A stretch of DNA of 64,000 nucleotides from Amphibacillus marinus (GCF_900110345.1 NZ_FODJ01000015.1:1-64000); one strand, 5' to 3'. Shown: positions 18,346-27,525, counted from the stretch's first letter. The notes: generated by a model from the sequence alone, not told the origin. A program made the numbers and translations.

Positions 18346-18642
18346 CTATTTAGCGGGTCTCAGTTTTAAAAAAAAGAGCACAATGATCTTACTAAATGTA
18401 AGTGCTATACTTACTAAAACTATAATTGGAACACAGTATATAATAAAAATAATGTAATTATAATCATCAGTTATTTTTATTTTAATATAGACGTAAAGTA
18501 CATTTAAAGCAATTAAAAAAAGCGGATTTAAAGAGTCAACAGCCCAATGGAGAGCAAACTTTAGGTATTTAAAACACAAAAAAGTGAAACCTAGATAAGT
18601 AATAATAATAATAGAAATTACTATAGCGATAAAAACTCCCAT
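18346..18642 (-). CDS. Small membrane protein, 98 aa
   Basis: A 98-residue frame with about three hydrophobic segments (VFIAIVISIIIITYLGFTFL at the start, one near 40-55 and one near 65-90) and a short basic end. GAAAGG lies about 8 bp before the ATG. No family is recognised. Composition is strongly AT-rich like the surrounding decayed region, so coding status is moderate. Confidence 0.45.
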   Translation of the reverse strand: MGVFIAIVISIIIITYLGFTFLCFKYLKFALHWAVDSLNPLFLIALNVLYVYIKIKITDDYNYIIFIIYCVPIIVLVSIALTFSKIIVLFFLKLRPAK

Positions 18643-19302
18643 ATAAACAACCTTTCTAAAAAAATTAATTTAACAACATGAATAATGTACGGATAAAAAT
18701 TGTTTTAAATTTGTTGTTAGACAAAATGCCAACATGTACATTGTTATAAATGCATCTTATATGTATTGAGTTATGTCTTATTCTAATCTTCATAATATTT
18801 GGCGTGCCTATGTGACATTGAATGAAATTATTAAAAAACATTTGCAAACACAAAATATTTATCAGTATATAAGATGCCGATAAGCATGCCAAACATAAAA
18901 ATTTTTAACAAGAGTTTGTTTAAAAAAATATTCCATCCTTAGCATCTAGCTCTTAGAGTAATCTATTATTTACACCAACAGTAATGATTTTTTATGCTAT
19001 CATTGCAATTTAGTAAGCTTGATGATTATATGATTATGAATTTTAAAGCAACGATCATTAAAGTAACAGTGGTATAGATAAAGGAGGCTTAATATCTACT
19101 AATTGTAGCTACGTTATATCCGTAACGGTGTTAATTAAGTTATTCTAGTTTGTCGTATAAGTTGAAATGTTATCAAATTTGTAATAATAACCATTACTAT
19201 ACCGCAAAAGTTATTAAGGTATAATAACCTCTTATTGAGGAAACCACTATTACTTACCTAACTTAGATTACCAAAACTCCAATCATATCCCTCCTGTAAG
19301 TA
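18643..19302. other. Gene-poor AT-rich stretch
   Basis: No supported gene. A 75-codon frame on the minus strand has no ribosome site or family resemblance. An AAAGGAGG at about 19080-19088 is not followed by a usable start. TATACC/GGTATA and other short inverted repeats occur near 19198-19225. The stretch looks like eroded sequence at the edge of the accessory island. Confidence 0.4.
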
Positions 19303-20022
19303 TTATACCCTCCGAAAACTAGTTTCCTTAAAATATCTTAGTAGCTCAGCCGCACTATCCACAACCTTATCAGGCTTAATGCTACTATTAGAAGGTTGTT
19401 CATGCTTACGATGATTCATCCACAATACATGCCACCCAACTTGCTTTGCCCCAACAATGTCCTTCTCAAACGAATCACCAACATAAACGGTCTGACCTGG
19501 TTCACATTGTAGTTTATCTTCAACAATTTTAAAAATACCTGCCTTGGGCTTTGCGATTCCATATGTTCCTGAGACAAAGATATTTTCCATTGGAATCCAG
19601 TTGGTTAATTTGAGCTGGTTTATTTTCATGAGTTGATGAGATTCTTCACCATTTGTTAGGATAGCAAGCTGTATGTCTTGCTGTGCAAGGTGATTAAGTA
19701 GCTCCTTCACTTCAGGAAACAAGCTAATATTAGCTTGAGCATCCTTGTATTGTGCATGGAAAGCAAGTGCCTGTTCATCATTAATCTGAATGTCATAATC
19801 GGCTAACGCTTTGGAAATGCGACCTACTTGCCACTCCAAAACTGAAATTTCGCCAGCTTCACTTTGATCAAATAAAATTTCACTGTATTGTCGACTAGTT
19901 CGATAGATGGTATCAATATCGGTATAGCTATAGGTGGGGTCAATCAAACTTTTAAATGTCTTGTGAAAGGATAGCGCTTGATCGTATAAGGTATCGTCAA
20001 CATCAAAGATAATCGTTTTCAT
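19303..20022 (-). CDS. HAD-family hydrolase (YjjG-like)
   Basis: A 239-residue phosphatase with motif I DVDDTLYD (Asp about 7), motif II Thr in AILTNGE, the Lys in IAKPKAGIF and motif III VGDSFEKDIVGA. The long helical cap suits subfamily IA, close to nucleotidase YjjG-type proteins. AAAGGA precedes the ATG. It lies 18 bp downstream of the MazG-like gene and is probably the third gene of that operon. A nucleotide monophosphate substrate would fit the MazG neighbour; that is inference. Confidence 0.85.
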   Translation of the reverse strand: MKTIIFDVDDTLYDQALSFHKTFKSLIDPTYSYTDIDTIYRTSRQYSEILFDQSEAGEISVLEWQVGRISKALADYDIQINDEQALAFHAQYKDAQANISLFPEVKELLNHLAQQDIQLAILTNGEESHQLMKINQLKLTNWIPMENIFVSGTYGIAKPKAGIFKIVEDKLQCEPGQTVYVGDSFEKDIVGAKQVGWHVLWMNHRKHEQPSNSSIKPDKVVDSAAELLRYFKETSFRRV

Positions 20023-20040
20023 AGCTGTGTCCTTTCCGAA

Positions 20041-20382
20041 TTAAGATAAATCACTATACTTATCTTTTCTACCTTTAGCTTTATCAATGGGATATTTGTC
20101 ATTATTTTTTTCAAGCTTGTCTTTAATAACCGCCTTTGGATCAAGTGCTAAGTCTGAACAAAGCATGAGTGCATAAATAAGGACATCTGCAAGCTCATCC
20201 TTAATTCCAGACAAATTGCTAGCTACGGCTTCTTCGCTTGTTTTCCATTGAAAATTTTCAAGTAATTCAGCTGCTTCTAGTGACAGGGATAGAGCAAGAT
20301 CTTTTGAGTTATGAAATTGCCGCCAATCCCGTGCCTCTCTGAATGCATTGACTTCTTTAATTAATGAATCGATATCAGACAT
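20041..20382 (-). CDS. MazG-like nucleotide pyrophosphohydrolase
   Basis: A compact 113-residue all-alpha NTP pyrophosphatase. The Mg-binding pattern appears as LEAAELLENFQW and KDELADVLIYALML (E-x2-E ... E-x2-D), typical of the iMazG/dCTP pyrophosphatase group, with the C-terminal basic NNDKYP and KGRKDKY. Expected reaction is NTP or dNTP to NMP plus pyrophosphate. Its ATG overlaps the upstream GIY-YIG/DUF2075 stop by 8 bp with AGGAGG inside that gene, so the two are coupled. Confidence 0.88.
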   Translation of the reverse strand: MSDIDSLIKEVNAFREARDWRQFHNSKDLALSLSLEAAELLENFQWKTSEEAVASNLSGIKDELADVLIYALMLCSDLALDPKAVIKDKLEKNNDKYPIDKAKGRKDKYSDLS

Positions 20383-22024
20383 GTTGGCCCTCCTGTTGAA
20401 GTTCTAGCAATTTTTTTCTTAAATTATTGTCAGTCGCATAGATGTATAGCCCGTGTATGCCGCGCTTCATTAACACATTAAGCGAATTTAAAATAATTTT
20501 AATCTTTAAATGCTCATTTTCTTCATCAGTTAAGTCCTGTCTTTTACGATAGGCTTCTGTATCCTGATATTTTTTAGTATCAATTACAAGCTGATCAGTT
20601 AGCGGGTCATAGCTAATTGATGGGCCAATAATAACCCCAACATAATTCAGGTCAAAGCCTTGGACTGTATAGATCGAACCAACCTCTTTAACTGTAGCTG
20701 CTTCCTCAGCCCAAGTCGTTTTATCGCTGGTGCTGTTCCATGGTAAATGAATCCCGCCTTCATCAACTAAATAGCTATTACCGTCCTTCTTATGCAAATA
20801 ATCAAAGGTAGAAACAAGCCTTGATAAGCCGTGCACTTCATTTTGTTGGAAAATAGCCCGTTTAATAGCTTCACTGCTTTCAAATACCTTTAGTTCAAAA
20901 CCACCTAATTCGTTAGGGATAGGCAACAGCTTACTGTCGACAAATGCATCAATCCAATTTGGCACCGCCTCACTAGCCTGAATTCTAAATTGGTCGGTTA
21001 AGTGATAGACGGTTGTTCTGTGCTGCTTGGTCATTTCTCTAATCGTAGCTTCGTTCCAGTAACTTTTTAGTTTAAGAAATTGCTTTGGGTCAAAAATAAT
21101 CACGGTAACCTTACTCCGTTTAATAATTTCCTCGAGGTGATTTTTGTAGTGAAAACTGTTATAGCTATCTTCCTTACTTAACAGCAGATGTGCCTCATCA
21201 ACTAAGACGACATCAGCCGCTTTAATTGCCCCCTTATCAATTTTATTAATAAATGATGTGGGCTTTAGAAAATGACTCTTTTTCAGATTAGGCAAACTAC
21301 TCGCGATACTCTGATAGGTTTTAATCATTTCCCCATGATTAACTAATAAGTAGTTGCTTGTTTTATAAAGTGGCGAGCTCGTGTCCTTCGTATAATCCTG
21401 TAAGGTATTAAACAAGGAGCTGAGCACGACACTTTTGCCCGTACCGGCCTCGCCTTTAATTAAGAATACATGCCGACCATCTTTGTGAATGTGTTTATTG
21501 CAATAGTCAATAATATCTTGTTTAACCTGTAGCTGACTATCTGATAACGATTTATAGGGTGATAGTTTAAAAACATCTTTGTTTTCAAGAATATCAATAT
21601 CTTCTTTAACAATTCCTCTAGTTTGTAGCCCAGCCCAGATTTCACTAAAAATCTTACGATGAAAATAGGGTTTCTCATAGTAATTATGTACTTGATTTTT
21701 GGTTGTTTGGCTGACATTTTGGAGCTGATATTTGCTGTCTGCGATAAAGTAGTTTATAAGATTTGTTTCAATATTGTAGGTAGCAGATTGGTTAAATTTC
21801 TGATAGCCAATAATTAAAGTAGCCTTTAGTTTTTTCCGTTGCTGATCCTTCAAGTGTTGCTGAATCCGTTGCTTAGCATGGACCGTCTGTCCGATATAAG
21901 CCATTGGTTTTTGGTCATTGTTATAAATAATGTAGACAACAGGGTAATCGTCAATAAACGTCCCTTTAATCTGATCAATTGCCGCTTGAGTGAAAGGTTG
22001 CTCTTTAAAAATAATATCTGACAT
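20375..22024 (-). CDS. GIY-YIG nuclease fused to DUF2075-type ATPase/helicase
   Basis: A 549-residue fusion. Residues about 28-70 hold a GIY-YIG core (VVYIIYN ... AYIGQT ... Arg in KQRIQQHL). From about 180 there is a P-loop NTPase: Walker A IKGEAGTGKS, Walker B VVLVDEAHLL, a sensor IIFDPKQFLK, Arg-rich LTDQFRI, and a C-terminal VGSIYTVQGFDLNYVGVIIG motif of SF1-like DUF2075 proteins. It should bind and possibly cut or unwind nucleic acid using ATP. It leads a MazG-HAD operon. Such proteins occur near defence genes, but no activity is known to me for this exact combination. Confidence 0.8.
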   Translation of the reverse strand: MSDIIFKEQPFTQAAIDQIKGTFIDDYPVVYIIYNNDQKPMAYIGQTVHAKQRIQQHLKDQQRKKLKATLIIGYQKFNQSATYNIETNLINYFIADSKYQLQNVSQTTKNQVHNYYEKPYFHRKIFSEIWAGLQTRGIVKEDIDILENKDVFKLSPYKSLSDSQLQVKQDIIDYCNKHIHKDGRHVFLIKGEAGTGKSVVLSSLFNTLQDYTKDTSSPLYKTSNYLLVNHGEMIKTYQSIASSLPNLKKSHFLKPTSFINKIDKGAIKAADVVLVDEAHLLLSKEDSYNSFHYKNHLEEIIKRSKVTVIIFDPKQFLKLKSYWNEATIREMTKQHRTTVYHLTDQFRIQASEAVPNWIDAFVDSKLLPIPNELGGFELKVFESSEAIKRAIFQQNEVHGLSRLVSTFDYLHKKDGNSYLVDEGGIHLPWNSTSDKTTWAEEAATVKEVGSIYTVQGFDLNYVGVIIGPSISYDPLTDQLVIDTKKYQDTEAYRKRQDLTDEENEHLKIKIILNSLNVLMKRGIHGLYIYATDNNLRKKLLELQQEGQHV

Positions 22025-22355
22025 GATTGAAAGCTCCTAACCAAGTATTGTCAAGACTATCATAGCATAATTGGGGTGGGGACTGGGTGAATTATATGGA
22101 ATATCCAAAAAATTAGAAAGGGTAACAGTAGATAAGTTTAAAGAATTATGGAGATCGCTCTAAACCAATTTGTTAAAGTTTAATTCTCACTTTAAAAATT
22201 TCAATTCAAGCAACAAAAATTTGACAAATTGTTGTATAATATATTAAAATATTTAATTTTCTAGTAGTGTAAAAAAATTATAAGGTAAGATTAGAAGAAT
22301 ATTAAGTAGAAATTTAGTCGTAATTATAAAGTCATATTTCTTAAGGGGTGATAAT
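22025..22355 (+). promoter_or_regulatory. Promoter region of methyltransferase operon
   Basis: TTGACA at 22221-22226 is followed after 18 bp by TAAAAT at 22245-22250. An imperfect palindrome around CAAC...GTTG spans about 22210-22234 over the -35 region and might bind a regulator. The rest of this 331-bp gap between the divergent operons holds no gene I can support. Confidence 0.45.
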
Positions 22356-23621
22356 TTGACAATTAACACAGTATTAAACAGTAAAAGTAAAGGATATTGG
22401 GATTTTACAAATACCAGGGGAAAAGGCATACATAAGATCTGTTCTTATCCTGCTACAATGGTGCCAGACATGCAAAAAGAGCTGATAGAAATTGTAATTG
22501 ATGGAGATAAATCAGTCAAAAATATTTTAGATCCTTTTCATGGATCAGGTGTAACTTTGGTTGAAGGTGAAAGTTTAGGTTTAACACCAATTGGATTCGA
22601 TATTAATCCATTGGCTAATCTAATGACACGAGTAAAGCTACAAGGGATAAACAAAAATAAAATTGCTTATTCAAATAAAAAGATAAGAAAATTTCTTTAT
22701 TACTCGAATCAAGATTATTCAATTCACTATTTTAACAATATAAATAAGTGGTTTAGAAGTGATGTAATTAAAAGTCTAAGTCAAATTAGATCTGCGATTC
22801 AAAGCGAAACATGTAAGAATATAAGACAATATTATTGGGTTTGCTTAATAGATATAATAAAAAAATATAGCAATACCAGAAGTTCAACTTTTAAATTACA
22901 TATAAAAATTGCTGAAGATATAAATTCAATGAATAACAAGGTAATTGACGAATTTCTAAAATCTATAGATTCTAATTATGAATTTATCCCTGACTATTCA
23001 CGAAGTAAAAAAATTGATTTATTAATTGGTGATAGTAAGAAGTTGTTAGGGAGAGTCAAAGAAGAAAGCATAGACCTAATTTGTACTTCACCACCTTATG
23101 GAGATAATGGAACAACAGTAACATACGGACAATTTTCTATGCTTCCGCTTTACTGGATTGATAAAAAAGATTTAGGTGTTTTTGAGGAGACTTTATTGGA
23201 GAACTATTCAAGCATAGACTCTGCTAGTTTAGGTGGGATTAGGAGTAATTTAAAAGATAGTAATTATAAATCAATAGTATTGAACAATTATTTAAAGGAA
23301 ATTTGTGAAGCTAAGCAAAAAAAAGTAAAGAGGTTTGTAATTGATTATTTGGAAGTATTAGAGAAATTAGCTGTGGTCTTAAAGGATGGTAAATATTTAA
23401 TTTTAACATTAGGTAATCGAAGGGTAGATAATAAAGTGTTACCTTTGACCGAAATTACAAAACAATTTTTATCCATAGATGGTTTTGAAGTTGTATCAGA
23501 AATCCAGAGAAATATACCTAACAAGAAAATGCCTCGGAAAGTTTCTAAAGTAAATAATCAGTCTGTTAGTTCTATGAATGTAGAATACATATTGATACTG
23601 AGAAAAGGAGCAAACAAATGA
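22356..23621 (+). CDS. DNA methyltransferase (TSPPY type)
   Basis: A 421-residue SAM-dependent amino-methyltransferase. Motif I is DPFHGSGVTL (about 59-68), followed by FDINPLA, a long middle region that probably recognises DNA, then the catalytic motif IV CTSPPYGDN (about 243-251), and late LILTLGNRRV. TSPPY is typical of N4-cytosine enzymes, though N6-adenine cannot be excluded. The start is TTG with AAGGGGTG upstream. It overlaps the GHKL ATPase by 4 bp. Codon use is visibly AT-rich compared with flanking metabolic genes, suggesting transfer. Confidence 0.88.
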   Translation: MTINTVLNSKSKGYWDFTNTRGKGIHKICSYPATMVPDMQKELIEIVIDGDKSVKNILDPFHGSGVTLVEGESLGLTPIGFDINPLANLMTRVKLQGINKNKIAYSNKKIRKFLYYSNQDYSIHYFNNINKWFRSDVIKSLSQIRSAIQSETCKNIRQYYWVCLIDIIKKYSNTRSSTFKLHIKIAEDINSMNNKVIDEFLKSIDSNYEFIPDYSRSKKIDLLIGDSKKLLGRVKEESIDLICTSPPYGDNGTTVTYGQFSMLPLYWIDKKDLGVFEETLLENYSSIDSASLGGIRSNLKDSNYKSIVLNNYLKEICEAKQKKVKRFVIDYLEVLEKLAVVLKDGKYLILTLGNRRVDNKVLPLTEITKQFLSIDGFEVVSEIQRNIPNKKMPRKVSKVNNQSVSSMNVEYILILRKGANK

Positions 23622-25876
23622 ACTTAACACATTCGCAAATTAAAGTTAGTGGTAATATTATTAGTGAGTTATCAGAAAAAATTCCAACAAATATTATAGC
23701 ATTAAACGAATTAATAAAAAATGCTTACGATGCTGGAGCACCAATGGTAAGAATAGTTCTTAATTCAGAGAGCAAGACGCTTGAAATAATTGATAACGGT
23801 GTTGGGATGGATAAGGATGATATTGAAAGACTTTTTCATATATCATCAAGTGAAAAAAAATACGGTGAAGAAATTACTGTTAACGGATATAAAAGGTTGA
23901 CTCAAGGATCAAAAGGATTGGGGTTTTTATCTGTATTTAAATTTGGAGATAAAGTAAGGTGGGTAACTACAAAGTATGAGAATTTAGAGTTCTCAATTGT
24001 TTTTTCTGATTTATTAAAAAAAGATGATATTACAAAATATTCTCTACCTATCAAGCATTCACCAAAGAAAAATGATAATGGAACAAGGATCATTATAGAA
24101 ATGAATGATTATTCCTTAAGATCTTTAGTTGAATATTTATCTAAAAAGGTAAATCTGAATAAAATTTTAAATTCTTTTATAGATAAAAATTTCCTTATTC
24201 ATTTGAATATTGACGGAGAAAAATACTCTACAGACACTTCTCTTGATTTAGATAAGGAATATAAGGAAAAACAATTGTTAAGAGTTAGATATAATGATGC
24301 TGATGAGAAAATTGTTTTTTACTATAAGAATAGGATGGTTCATGAAGTAGGTTATGCATTTGATGGGCAACAAAGGTATTTTTTGAATATTGATATACAA
24401 ATTTATGATTTAACAGGTGGGAGAAGAATCAATATTAATCCTTTATTCCACAAGTCAAGTGAAGGTCAACTAACTCCATTATTATACGTGAATAATAACT
24501 TATTTAATAACTATTCCATTTTTAATCCAGAAGTTATGAAAGCAGTAAAATATGAACGTGTTTTACCCCAGATGATAGGATACATATGTATAAAAAGTAG
24601 TGATAAAGAGATAAGCTTTAACTCAGATAGAACTCAATTCTCTCAAAATAATTTAACGGATAGAATTGTTAATTTTTTAGAATCAATAAACAAAAAAATA
24701 CAAGAAATCGGATCACAATTAAAACGGGAGTTAAATTTTAATTACAATTTTTTAACTTCAAACAAAATTTGCGAAGAAAATATTACAAAAGATTTCAAGG
24801 AAGAAAGTTTGCTTATTAAGGGTTTTTTGCTAAAAAAATTAGTTGCTCACTCTGTAACTGAACAAGAAATAACCTATACATTATTTGATAATAAAAGAAT
24901 TGTTAGAATTATTCCTAAAGAAAAAAAGAGAATAGAGAAGATAATCGAATTGAAGTTAGGAAATAAGCCTAAAAGTGATTTGAAAAGTATATATAATTCT
25001 AATAACATAGTAACATTGAATGGGAATACAGAATTAGGGTTTAATGAAAATGTACCGGGTATATGGAAAGTTACTGAGGAAAGTGATAGTGAAATAAAAG
25101 AATATGTAATTAAAATTGTTAATCCTCAAAAGCCAAAAGTTGAGCAATTAATTACTGACTTAAATATACATCAAGCATATAAATACGATGAACTATTTTT
25201 AATTAAAAATAGCTTTGGAGAAAAGGATAAAGGAGTAAAACCAGAGTTGCAGAATGACGGAGGTGCTGATATTGAAGACAAGAATATGGAAATCACTTTC
25301 AGCACAGTTAGAGAAGCCAAATTAGTAGTAAAAGTAATTGATAAAAAAACGCAACTTGAATACTTAGGTGAATTTTATTTTCGAGTAATTAATCCGTCAA
25401 AAAAAATTCTTGATACTTCAGAAGGAAGTTCTGATTTTATTGAAATGGCTGTCTCTAGTTCAGTATATTTTTCATCAAGCATAGCAGAATATATAAATGA
25501 ACTTAATTTGTTATGTAAGGAAGTTAACTATAATTATACCTTTGTTTCTTCGGTTAGAACTCTAGTAGAACTCATAGTAAATGATATTCTTGATAAAAAA
25601 GAAATTGAAAAGCAAGAATCATTAGCAGAAAACTATAGAACAGTTTACAGTCTTTATAGTGAATTTATTCAAGAAATTGCAAATGCTAAAGATAAACAAG
25701 TTATTACAAACATATTTCGTACAATTAATACTCAGAGAGACAGAGATGGTTTTATTGCTTTCCTAAACCTTAGTACTCATGGCAGTGCGAGAATTATAAC
25801 TAAGAAACAAGTAGAACTTAAAAGTACCGAAATTAGATTGCTTTTAGAGTTTTTAAATTATTTATCGAAGGATTGA
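23618..25876 (+). CDS. GHKL (Hsp90/MORC-like) ATPase of the methyltransferase pair
   Basis: A 752-residue protein. The N-terminal Bergerat ATPase fold shows the N box ALNELIKNAYDAGA (about 27-40), G1 DNGVGMD (about 65-71) and GSKGLGFLSVFKFG (G2). A central part with VHEVGYAFDGQQRYF could be the S5-like transducer. Residues about 450-600 look beta-rich, and the last 150 residues are helical, ending in LNLSTHGSARI ... LLLEFLNYL, reminiscent of HEPN-type domains but lacking a clear R-x4-6-H. MORC/MutL-like ATPases linked to methyltransferases are described in restriction-type systems. No recognisable nuclease domain was seen. Confidence 0.8.
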   Translation: MNLTHSQIKVSGNIISELSEKIPTNIIALNELIKNAYDAGAPMVRIVLNSESKTLEIIDNGVGMDKDDIERLFHISSSEKKYGEEITVNGYKRLTQGSKGLGFLSVFKFGDKVRWVTTKYENLEFSIVFSDLLKKDDITKYSLPIKHSPKKNDNGTRIIIEMNDYSLRSLVEYLSKKVNLNKILNSFIDKNFLIHLNIDGEKYSTDTSLDLDKEYKEKQLLRVRYNDADEKIVFYYKNRMVHEVGYAFDGQQRYFLNIDIQIYDLTGGRRININPLFHKSSEGQLTPLLYVNNNLFNNYSIFNPEVMKAVKYERVLPQMIGYICIKSSDKEISFNSDRTQFSQNNLTDRIVNFLESINKKIQEIGSQLKRELNFNYNFLTSNKICEENITKDFKEESLLIKGFLLKKLVAHSVTEQEITYTLFDNKRIVRIIPKEKKRIEKIIELKLGNKPKSDLKSIYNSNNIVTLNGNTELGFNENVPGIWKVTEESDSEIKEYVIKIVNPQKPKVEQLITDLNIHQAYKYDELFLIKNSFGEKDKGVKPELQNDGGADIEDKNMEITFSTVREAKLVVKVIDKKTQLEYLGEFYFRVINPSKKILDTSEGSSDFIEMAVSSSVYFSSSIAEYINELNLLCKEVNYNYTFVSSVRTLVELIVNDILDKKEIEKQESLAENYRTVYSLYSEFIQEIANAKDKQVITNIFRTINTQRDRDGFIAFLNLSTHGSARIITKKQVELKSTEIRLLLEFLNYLSKD

Positions 25877-26028
25877 TGATTTAAGTGCAATTTAACTTTT
25901 ATAGATAATTAACCCTCTTACTCTTATAATCTAAAGTATTAGTTCTGCTTCAATCCCATGGTGAAAAAGAATTTGTTTAATACTTTTAAGATACTGTAAA
26001 AAAGGTTACAATTCTTAAATAGCGATTG

Positions 26029-26150
26029 CACTTCTCCACGCTGGTATTATCTAAGGCATTATTAAAGAGTAAGAATACAATCGTTTCTTTCAGTTTTTGT
26101 AAAACACCCCTAGTGAATTTTGCTATTATTTTATCGTAATAAAGTGACTA
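26029..26150 (-). other. Decayed TPP riboswitch
   Basis: On the minus strand this reads CACTAGGGGTG, a diverged middle, then TTAGATAATACCAGCGTGG and GAAGTG. It aligns along its length with the intact TPP riboswitch at 30321-30412, including the upstream ACGAT segment. The ligand-binding core is lost: GGCTGAGA has become an AACTGAAAG-like stretch, and the CCTGATC block has no counterpart. It points toward the oppositely oriented methyltransferase operon, so its gene is gone. The rest of 25877-26028 holds nothing supportable. Confidence 0.75.
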
Positions 26151-26250
26151 AACTAATTCGCAAACTGGTAGTATCCCCTTTAAGTAGACTGATAAAAAAA
26201 GAGAACATGTTATCATGTTCTTAACAGTCTTACTTGGAGGGGATTTTTCT

Positions 26251-26574
26251 ATGGCAAAGAAAGGGCAGCACTTTACACAATATACACCCGAACTAAAACA
26301 GGAAGTTGTTCGGTTGAAACGAGAGGAAGGCTGGACGTACAGACAACTTAGAGAAAGGTTTGGCATTAAAAGCGACGCACAAATTGCAGAATGGGTGAAA
26401 AAGACGCAAATGGGCATGTCTTTTGAAGATCAGCGCGGACTTTGGAATCGGAAAACGTTCTCCAGTCTCGAAGAAGAAAATGCGTATTTGAAAGCGCAGG
26501 TGGATTATCTAAAAAAGCAAAATCCAAATCTACACGGAGAGGAGAAATCTCAAAGGCTAAAAGATTCGAAGTGA
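26251..26574 (+). CDS. IS3-family transposase OrfA
   Basis: About 107 residues. N-terminal HTH (YTPELKQEVVRLKREEGWTY, RQLRERFGIKSDAQIAEWVK) and a C-terminal leucine-zipper-like stretch SSLEEENAYLKAQVDYLKK. The ATG at 26251 follows GGAGGGGATTTTTCT. In active IS3 elements a -1 frameshift near the end joins OrfA to OrfB; the AAAAAAGC stretch at about 26511-26518 is a plausible slip site. OrfA is intact here but lacks a working partner. Confidence 0.85.
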   Translation: MAKKGQHFTQYTPELKQEVVRLKREEGWTYRQLRERFGIKSDAQIAEWVKKTQMGMSFEDQRGLWNRKTFSSLEEENAYLKAQVDYLKKQNPNLHGEEKSQRLKDSK

Positions 26575-27466
26575 TTCACCAGATTAGTTCCAAACACCCT
26601 TTAAAATGGCTGTTCAGCATAGCGGAAGTATCTAAGGCAGGTTACTATAAATGGCTACTGTGCCATCCAGCGCGGATACAACGTCAGGAAGCAGAAGCGC
26701 TCCTTAAAGAACACATTCTCACCATTCATAAGGAGTACCCTTATTATGGATACAAGCGTGTCACACGAGTCTTACGCAAAGAAGGGTTACTTGTAAATCA
26801 TAAGCGCACTAGAAGGTCACACGAGTCTTACGAAAAGAAGGGTTACTTGTAAATCATAAGCGCACTAGAAGGATGATGCGTGATTTAGGGATCCGATCGG
26901 TCATTCGTAAGAAACGCCCTTTCTAAGGCAGAAGAGGATCCGTGATTTTCAGAAATGTATTGAATCGGAATTTCTACGCAGAAAAAATGTATCAAAAGCT
27001 TGTGACGGACGTTACATATGTGCGCATAAATGAGCAATTTGTGTATTTATCCGCTGTTATGGATTTGCATAATAATGAGATTGTGGCATGGCATTTATCC
27101 GAAAGAAATGATTTGGACTTAGTACTGAATACGCTGACGAAATTAGAGAGTCAACCGCTTTATAAAGGCACCCTGCTTCACTCTGATCAGGGTTTTCAGT
27201 ACACCACGAACACTTACGCGAAACGCTTGAGTGAAATGCGTTTGAATGGCAGTCATTCCAGACGGGGCAATTGCCATGATAATGCGTGTATAGAGAGTTT
27301 CTTTTCCCATTTGAAAACGGAGAAGCTTTATTTGGAGCACCCAAAAAATTATGCACAAGCTGCTCAAATGATTGAAGCATACATCTTTTTCTACAACACA
27401 GAACGGTTGCAAGAAAAACATAACGGCCTTTCCCCGATAGAATATCGGGAAAAAGCCGCAGCTTGA
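26538..27466 (+). pseudogene. Broken IS3-family transposase OrfB
   Basis: The catalytic integrase part is recognisable: first Asp in LVTDVTYV, second in LLHSDQGFQYT and Glu in NACIESFFSHLKTE. A duplicated 56-bp block (26761-26872) shifts the frame by two and ends the first part at 26852. Removing one copy restores the frame, but an in-frame TAA at 26924-26926 within KKRPF-stop-GRRGS still interrupts it. The gene cannot make an active transposase. The start given is approximate. Confidence 0.88.
26761..26872 (+). repeat. 56-bp tandem duplication inside orfB
   Basis: Two adjacent 56-bp copies (26761-26816 and 26817-26872), both starting TCACACGAGTCTTACG, differ at one base (GCAAAG against GAAAAG). 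Because 56 is not a multiple of three, the duplication causes the frameshift in orfB. Confidence 0.95.
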
Positions 27467-27525
27467 TTTACTCTTTTTTTAGTTATCTACTTGACAGGGG
27501 TCAGTGCACACTTGATTTAGTCACT

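Larger units (their letters stand above)
26166..27510 (+). mobile_element. Inactive IS3-family insertion sequence
   Basis: A 1.35-kb element begins TGGTAGTATCCCC and ends (complement) TGTGCACTGACCCC. Inner related ends are TTTAAGTAGACTGATAAAA and TGTCAAGTAGATAACTAAAA. It encodes OrfA and a broken OrfB with the DDE transposase motifs, typical of IS3 family, probably the IS150-type branch. No target duplication was found. OrfB is disabled by a 56-bp tandem duplication and a nonsense codon. Confidence 0.88.

Noticed and set aside
18665-18892. 75-residue minus-strand frame
   Set aside because: No ribosome site, odd His/Cys-rich composition and no family; chance ORF in AT-rich decayed sequence.
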